From positions 1 to 27,353 of the forward strand of contig QIKK01000005.1 of assembly GCA_003231925.1 (NCBI GenBank): a DNA stretch of 27,353 nucleotides, given 5' to 3'. Positions 22,812-27,353 of this stretch are shown piece by piece (within the stretch, counting starts at the first letter, position 1; each line of letters begins with the position of its first letter). A model generated the notes under the pieces. The model saw only the letters and a list, made by a program, of their open reading frames with translations, searched no databases and was not told the DNA's origin. This stretch comes from Candidatus Saccharimonadota bacterium. GTDB taxonomy: Bacteria; Patescibacteriota; Saccharimonadia; Saccharimonadales; SZUA-47. Made by a program: the position numbers and the translations under genes.

Positions 22812-25646
22812 ATGTCACAAACAGCAAGTCTCGATTTATCGAGAAAGTATACAAAAGAAAATGAATCTGCTTACGATAAGGTAAGGTGGGTTAGGCGTGA
22901 CATAGTCTTAGAAAATCCCGCGACTAAGAAAAAAGTATTTGAACAGTTAGGGGTTGAGTTCCCAGAGGATTGGTCGCTAAATTCAGTCACTATTGTCTCT
23001 CAAAAATATTTTTCAGGTACACCAGGTACTTCAGATAGAGAAGACTCACTGAAAAAACTTGTTGATAGAGTCGTCGATACAATAACAAGACAAGGGCTTC
23101 AAGAAGGTTATTTTGATTCAGAGATCGTAGCAGAAATTTTCAGAGAAGAGTTGAAATATATATTAATCACACAGAGAGCTTCATTTAACTCTCCGGTATG
23201 GTTCAATATTGGTACTGCTGGGAGATCACAACAAGCCAGCGCCTGCTTTATTCTAGGTATAGAAGACACTATGGGGTCTATCCTAAACTGGTATAAAGAG
23301 GAGGGAATGATTTTTAAAGGTGGGTCAGGGTCTGGGGTAAATCTAAGCCCTATTCGATCTTCTTTTGAAAGATTAGGTAAAAGTGCCGGTACTGCATCGG
23401 GCCCTCTAAGTTTTATGCGTGGTGCGGATTCTTCAGCTGGAGCGATAAAAAGTGGCGGAAAAACACGTAGAGCTGCAAAAATGGTTATACTAAACGTAGA
23501 TCATCCAGATATTGAAGAATTTATATGGTGCAAAGCGATAGAAGAACGCAAGGCTAGAGCTCTGGAAAAAGCCGGTTTTGATATGAGCTTAAACGGTAAA
23601 GACATTTTTTCTGTTCAGTATCAAAACGCCAACAATTCAATAAGAGTAACAGATAGTTTTATGCATGCCGTTGACAAAGATGAGAACTGGGATTTACGTT
23701 CAATAACAACAGGAGAATCGATAAGGCGCGTTCGGGCAAGAAATATCTGGCATCAGATCGCCAAAGCTACGTGGGAATGTGCTGATCCCGGTCTACAGTT
23801 TGATACCACCATTAATGATTGGCATACAACGCCAAATGCTGGGAGAATTAACGGATCTAACCCTTGTAGCGAATACATGCATCTAGATAATTCAGCTTGC
23901 AACCTTGCTAGCATAAACTTACTTAAATATCTCAGAGAAGACGGTACATTTGATGTAGATGCCTTCAAACATACTGTAGAGGTAGTCTTTACAGGACAAG
24001 AAATTCTTGTGGGCTATTCAGACTATCCGACAAAAGAAATTGCAAAAAATGCCAAGGCTTACAGAGCCTTGGGTATAGGATATGCGAACGTAGGAGCATT
24101 ATTAATGGCACAGGGACTACCTTATGACTCTGACGAGGGACGAGCACAAGCTGCGGCAATTACTGCTTTAATGACTGGATATGCTTATACAACCAGTGCA
24201 AAAATAGCTAATAAAGTAGGACCATTTGCTGGTTTCAGCAAAGACAAAGAGGGTATGCTGAGAGTTATCAAGAAGCATCGTAATGCCATGTCAAAAATTG
24301 ACGCTACCCTAGTTTCAGAAGAATTGCTTAGTGCTGCATCAGCAGCCTGGGAGGAGGCCGTAGAACTGAGTGTTCGATATGGTGTCCGTAATTCACAAGT
24401 TTCTGTCCTGGCTCCAACGGGTACGATTGCATTGATGATGGACTGCGATACTACTGGCATAGAGCCTGACCTTGGGCTGGTAAAGATTAAAAAACTAGTC
24501 GGTGGAGGGACAATGAGTATTGTTAACCAGACTATACCACGGGCATTAAAGACACTTGGATATACCAAAAAACAGACTGATGATATCATTGAACACATAG
24601 ATAGTGAAAAAACTATAATGGATGCGCCCCATCTCAAAAAAGAACATCGTGATGTATTTTCATGTTCAATGGGTGATAACTCAATACATTATCTAGGGCA
24701 CATAAAGATGATGGGTGCCGTACAACCTTTTCTATCCGGTGCTATCAGTAAAACTGTTAATATGCCAGAGGATGCTAGTGTTGAGGATATAGAACGAATA
24801 CATATGGATTCCTGGAAACTCGGTATAAAGGCTGTAGCAGTGTATAGAAATAATTGTAAAGTTGCACAACCACTGTCCATGGCTAAAAAAAGTGGAGAGA
24901 AAGAAAGTAATCAAATTGAATTAAAAAATAACTCTAATAACAACGCTCCTACCAAAAATGCTAAGCATATTGTAAAAAGTAATCTAGCCGTTCGTAGAGC
25001 AATGCCAAAAGTCAGAAAAAGTAAGACATTTTCCTTTACAGTATCTGACTGTCACGGTTACTTTACCGTTGGAGAGTACCAAGACGGGAAACCAGGTGAG
25101 TTATTTATAAGCGTTGCTAAAATGGGTTCCACGCTGGCAGGATTGATGGATTCATTTGCCAGATCTATTAGTTACGGACTACAGCACGGTGTTCCTATGA
25201 GAGTTTATGTAAAGGGTATGACTTCTATTGCCTTTGCTCCAGCAGGCATTACCGATGATCCAGATGTTAGGACAGCTAGCTCCTTGATAGATTATATTTT
25301 TCGTAGAATTGCTATAAGCTATATGAGCTTTGATGATAGACTGGAGCTAGGTGTGGCCAGGATGAGTGATATGCCCTTAAAACAAACTAGTCTTGTTGAT
25401 GGGGATAGTAATACTACTACGACAATTACAGAAAAACAAGAAATAGCCACAAGCAAGACAATAGTAGAAAATCTTACTGATATTTTAGAAATACCTCTGG
25501 AACCAGAAACAACACTAGAAACTGTCCTAAAAACACAGGTTGTAGATAGTCAGGCTCCATTGTGCTATATTTGCGGTAATCAAACTCAGCGTTCAGGAAG
25601 TTGCTATGTTTGTTCTTCCTGTGGTTCAACAACGGGCTGTAGCTAA
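22812..25646 (+). CDS. nrdJ: Adenosylcobalamin-dependent (class II) ribonucleoside-diphosphate reductase
   Basis: A 944-aa class II reductase making deoxyribonucleotides with a B12 radical. The N-terminal FNSPVWFNIG (125-134), ACFILGIEDTMG with C145, GGSGSGVNLSPIRS, the active-site NPCSEYMHLDNSACNL and APTGTIALMMDCDTTGIEPD are all seen. A C-terminal TSCPD-type domain (about 735-855) is followed by a spacer and the cysteine-rich tail CYICG...CYVCSSCGSTTGC, which serves as the redox shuttle or a zinc site. No separate B2 subunit or activase is in the window, as expected for class II. Shine-Dalgarno gtgaggg (22801-22807) precedes the ATG. Cofactor supply implies uptake of cobalamin, since no B12 genes are seen here. 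Confidence 0.95.
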   Translation: MSQTASLDLSRKYTKENESAYDKVRWVRRDIVLENPATKKKVFEQLGVEFPEDWSLNSVTIVSQKYFSGTPGTSDREDSLKKLVDRVVDTITRQGLQEGYFDSEIVAEIFREELKYILITQRASFNSPVWFNIGTAGRSQQASACFILGIEDTMGSILNWYKEEGMIFKGGSGSGVNLSPIRSSFERLGKSAGTASGPLSFMRGADSSAGAIKSGGKTRRAAKMVILNVDHPDIEEFIWCKAIEERKARALEKAGFDMSLNGKDIFSVQYQNANNSIRVTDSFMHAVDKDENWDLRSITTGESIRRVRARNIWHQIAKATWECADPGLQFDTTINDWHTTPNAGRINGSNPCSEYMHLDNSACNLASINLLKYLREDGTFDVDAFKHTVEVVFTGQEILVGYSDYPTKEIAKNAKAYRALGIGYANVGALLMAQGLPYDSDEGRAQAAAITALMTGYAYTTSAKIANKVGPFAGFSKDKEGMLRVIKKHRNAMSKIDATLVSEELLSAASAAWEEAVELSVRYGVRNSQVSVLAPTGTIALMMDCDTTGIEPDLGLVKIKKLVGGGTMSIVNQTIPRALKTLGYTKKQTDDIIEHIDSEKTIMDAPHLKKEHRDVFSCSMGDNSIHYLGHIKMMGAVQPFLSGAISKTVNMPEDASVEDIERIHMDSWKLGIKAVAVYRNNCKVAQPLSMAKKSGEKESNQIELKNNSNNNAPTKNAKHIVKSNLAVRRAMPKVRKSKTFSFTVSDCHGYFTVGEYQDGKPGELFISVAKMGSTLAGLMDSFARSISYGLQHGVPMRVYVKGMTSIAFAPAGITDDPDVRTASSLIDYIFRRIAISYMSFDDRLELGVARMSDMPLKQTSLVDGDSNTTTTITEKQEIATSKTIVENLTDILEIPLEPETTLETVLKTQVVDSQAPLCYICGNQTQRSGSCYVCSSCGSTTGCS

Positions 25647-25689
25647 GAGCTAAGAGAATAGACTAAAAAATATATAAATAGAGTATTTG

Positions 25690-25719
25690 TTGCAAGCTTA
25701 AGTACTATTGCGTTACACT
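25690..25719 (+). promoter_or_regulatory. Promoter of the thioredoxin-like gene, predicts leaderless mRNA
   Basis: -35 TTGCAA (25690-25695), 18-bp spacer and -10 TACACT (25714-25719). The ATG at 25727 follows the -10 by 7 nt. Confidence 0.65.
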
Positions 25720-25726
25720 ATTGTGC

Positions 25727-26011
25727 ATGAGATTGACGGTATTATATAGGGAAAAGAGTGAACAAGCTCGCCCTATTGAGGAGTTCTTAGAGATGTTTTC
25801 AAGACGATATCCTGGTAAAAGTATAAAAACGATGGATATTGATACCCGCGAAGGAGCGTCAGAGGCTATACTATATGATATTGTTAGGTACCCTGCGATG
25901 ATTGTGACTGCTTTTGACGGAAGAGTTATATCTTTATGGCAGGGGCTACCACTGCCACTGATAGACGAGGTGGCAATTACACTACTTGAACAACAAGGTG
26001 CAACAGTGTAG
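25727..26011 (+). CDS. Cysteine-less thioredoxin-fold protein
   Basis: A 94-aa protein with a thioredoxin-like pattern: strand MRLTVLYREKS, helix, strand SIKTMDIDT, helix, then the RYPAMIVTAFDGRVISLWQG segment, where P is in the place of the conserved cis-proline. From the ATG at 25727 there is no cysteine at all, and the CXXC position is occupied by the REKSEQ region. It therefore cannot be a classical disulfide reductant for the neighbouring NrdJ. It might be a binding or chaperone-like relative. The frame can be extended two codons to a TTG, but the promoter spacing favours the ATG. Fold assignment is moderate, function unknown. Confidence 0.7.
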   Translation: MRLTVLYREKSEQARPIEEFLEMFSRRYPGKSIKTMDIDTREGASEAILYDIVRYPAMIVTAFDGRVISLWQGLPLPLIDEVAITLLEQQGATV

Positions 26012-26014
26012 ACT
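25986..26014 (+). promoter_or_regulatory. Promoter of the ileS leader
   Basis: -35 TTGAAC (25986-25991), 17-bp spacer and -10 TAGACT (26009-26014), overlapping the end of the preceding gene. The start expected near 26021 gives a leader of about 227 nt. Confidence 0.6.
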
Positions 26015-26020
26015 TGATAG

Positions 26021-26212
26021 CAAATGCATTCAACAAACGTTGATTAACGGTGGTTATCAGCCGTGAAGCAGGAAGAATAACGCCAATAGGTTAGTAGAAC
26101 TTTCCGTACAACTACGTAAAGCATAATTAAGAACCATGATAGACTAAACAGTCATCTGGAAGTTGGATGGTACCTCCATAATTGGATCCAACAGTAACCA
26201 GGTGATTTTTTT
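26021..26212 (+). promoter_or_regulatory. Candidate T-box riboswitch upstream of ileS
   Basis: The antiterminator can be drawn exactly: gttgga (26162-26167), the 7-nt bulge tggtacc (26168-26174), tcca (26175-26178), loop taat, tgga (26183-26186), tccaac (26187-26192). The bulge is the invariant T-box UGGNACC, and UGGU would pair with the ACCA end of a tRNA-Ile. A competing terminator pairs tcatctgg (26152-26159) with ccaggtga (26198-26205) before seven T. Its 5' arm is shared with a stem III candidate, gat-a-gact/agtcatc (26138-26156). A stem II candidate pairs ttagtag (26091-26097) with ctac-g-taa (26112-26119). Stem I (about 26021-26090) is not resolved; an Ile codon ATC lies in a loop at 26056-26058. 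Uncharged tRNA-Ile would favour read-through into ileS. Confidence 0.75.
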
Positions 26213-26247
26213 ATTCAAAACTACTAATATTAATAAGGGGTAGGAAG

Positions 26248-27353
26248 ATGAAATTCAAAAGTGGTAGTAGAAAAAAGGCCATTCAGTATGAAAAGGACCT
26301 AGTAAATTATTGGAAAAAGAATAATACGTTTGAAAAGTCAGTTGAGCTTCGCCCAAAAAGTAACACTTATGTATTTTATGATGGGCCACCGTTCATAACA
26401 GGAGAGCCCCATTATGGAACATTACTTAGCTCTATTGTAAAAGATGTCGTACCACGCTTTTGGACGATGCAAGGCAAGTACGTGGAACGTGTGTGGGGTT
26501 GGGACTGTCACGGTTTGCCAGCAGAAGTTTTCACCGAAAAGAAGCTAGGTATCAAAGACAAGAGAGATATCGGTACAAAAATTACTTTAGAGAAGTATAT
26601 TACAACGTGTCGAGATAATATGGTCCAAACTGGGAATTTATGGGAAGATACTATAGATAGAGTGGGTCGGTGGGTCCACTTTAAAGATGCTTATAGAACC
26701 ATGGATAGAGATTATATGGAGTCGGTCTGGTGGGCGTTTAAAACACTACACGAAAAGGGCAAAATATATCAAGGCGAAAAGGTCTTAATGTATTGTACTC
26801 GTGATGCCACGCCACTTGCTAAGGCAGAAATCGCTATGGACAATTCTTATCAAGACGATACGGATCCGAGTGTTTATGCTAAGTTTAAGTTAGTAGGTAT
26901 TGATAGTACCCAATTCACTAATACAAAGAACGGTAAGCAACATGACATATATCTTGTTGCATGGACTACAACAGCCTGGACACTACCTTCTAACAGTGCT
27001 ATTGCTGTAAACAAAACAATAAAATATGCCGTCTTAGAATATAAAAATCAGATTCTTGTTATGGCGAAAAAACTTGTAGATAAAGTAATGACCGACGAGA
27101 AACATAAAGCACTAGAGTACAAAATATTGAACACAATTTCTGGATCGGAACTAGTCGGACTAGAATACCAGCCGTTATTTGATATAGACATAGACAAGAA
27201 AAATGCCTTCAAGGTATGGCACGCTGATTTTGTAAATGATGAAGATGGCACAGGTATTGCTCACGGGTCTCCGGCGTATGGAGAAGAAGATTATGAACTA
27301 GCAAAACAGAATGATATCCCATGGATTATGTCTACAGATGAGAGTGGAATATT
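26248..27353 (+). CDS. ileS: Isoleucyl-tRNA synthetase, N-terminal part (cut by window end)
   Basis: The first 368 codons of a class I aminoacyl-tRNA synthetase that charges tRNA-Ile; the rest lies beyond the window. The start MKFKSGSRKKAIQYEKDLVN leads to YVFYDGPPFITGEPHYGTLL (41-60), where HYGT (55-58) is a variant of the HIGH motif. VWGWDCHGLPAE follows. The inserted editing domain begins with AWTTTAWTLPSNSA (about 230) and GTGIAHGSPAYGEED. The PHYG form is typical of the eukaryote-like IleRS clade, some of whose members resist mupirocin. A ggggtagga site (26236-26244) precedes the ATG. Expression is probably controlled by the T-box leader. Confidence 0.95.
   Translation, partial: MKFKSGSRKKAIQYEKDLVNYWKKNNTFEKSVELRPKSNTYVFYDGPPFITGEPHYGTLLSSIVKDVVPRFWTMQGKYVERVWGWDCHGLPAEVFTEKKLGIKDKRDIGTKITLEKYITTCRDNMVQTGNLWEDTIDRVGRWVHFKDAYRTMDRDYMESVWWAFKTLHEKGKIYQGEKVLMYCTRDATPLAKAEIAMDNSYQDDTDPSVYAKFKLVGIDSTQFTNTKNGKQHDIYLVAWTTTAWTLPSNSAIAVNKTIKYAVLEYKNQILVMAKKLVDKVMTDEKHKALEYKILNTISGSELVGLEYQPLFDIDIDKKNAFKVWHADFVNDEDGTGIAHGSPAYGEEDYELAKQNDIPWIMSTDESGI

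Noticed and set aside
26041..26110. Similarity of gaagcaggaag and the following imperfect hairpin to right ends of IS200/IS605 elements (TnpB guide RNA region)
   Set aside because: No tnpB remnant or terminal hairpin typical of such ends was found, and the exact T-box antiterminator downstream explains the region better as one leader.

Overview
The window reads like a chromosomal segment of a low-GC, small-genome Candidate Phyla Radiation bacterium, most likely Candidatus Saccharibacteria (TM7). This rests on gene content and recalled family resemblance, not on a database search. The pointers are two DUF5663-type proteins, a four-domain S1 protein, a short IF-2, an FtsZ with a GGGTGSGAGH motif, a B12-type (class II) ribonucleotide reductase beside nrdR, tightly overlapping small operons and almost only housekeeping genes. 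TGA is used as a normal stop (ends of the 2361 gene, the antitoxin, yqeY and map), which argues against the UGA-Gly lineages Gracilibacteria and Absconditabacteria.

Layout. 1-1070: 3' end of the 23S rRNA gene with a 163-nt rod-like insertion in helix 98, a 420-nt structured spacer, 5S rRNA and a terminator. 1071-4980: accessory zone with a repeat-bearing non-coding stretch, a TrmB-like regulator divergent from an unrecognised 285-aa protein, a RelB/RelE-type toxin-antitoxin pair between two copies of a ~45-nt direct repeat, a 20-codon small ORF with a strong Shine-Dalgarno site, and a KGG-repeat protein behind a structured leader. 4982-6254 (minus): ImmA-like metallopeptidase and ROK-family protein. 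6281-9869: S1 protein, IF-2 (reading frame broken twice) and DUF5663 protein. 10028-11114: an IS30-family element inserted between a promoter and a 646-aa Pro/Gly-rich protein, followed by a second DUF5663 paralogue. 13562-17008 (minus): priA-def-fmt. 17052-22088: winged-helix regulator, rpsU-yqeY-adk-map, ftsA, ftsZ. 22120-27353: nrdR with a perfect NrdR-box palindrome, nrdJ, a cysteine-less thioredoxin-like protein, and ileS (cut by the window end) behind what looks like a T-box riboswitch.

How the genes work together. Most of the window is the translation and division core: 23S/5S rRNA, S1, S21, IF-2, IleRS, initiator formylation (fmt) and N-terminal processing (def, map), replication restart (priA), nucleotide supply (adk, nrdR/nrdJ) and the Z-ring (ftsA/ftsZ). 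The regulatory layer is the most rewarding part. A T-box antiterminator can be drawn base by base in front of ileS. The NrdR box sits at the predicted start of nrdR transcription. The KGG gene has an attenuator-like leader. Several genes (trmB, ROK, rpsU, ftsA, thioredoxin-like) have a -10 hexamer ending only 6-7 nt before the ATG, which predicts leaderless mRNAs beside clearly Shine-Dalgarno-led genes. All functions are inferred from sequence by eye; no alignment or folding program was run.
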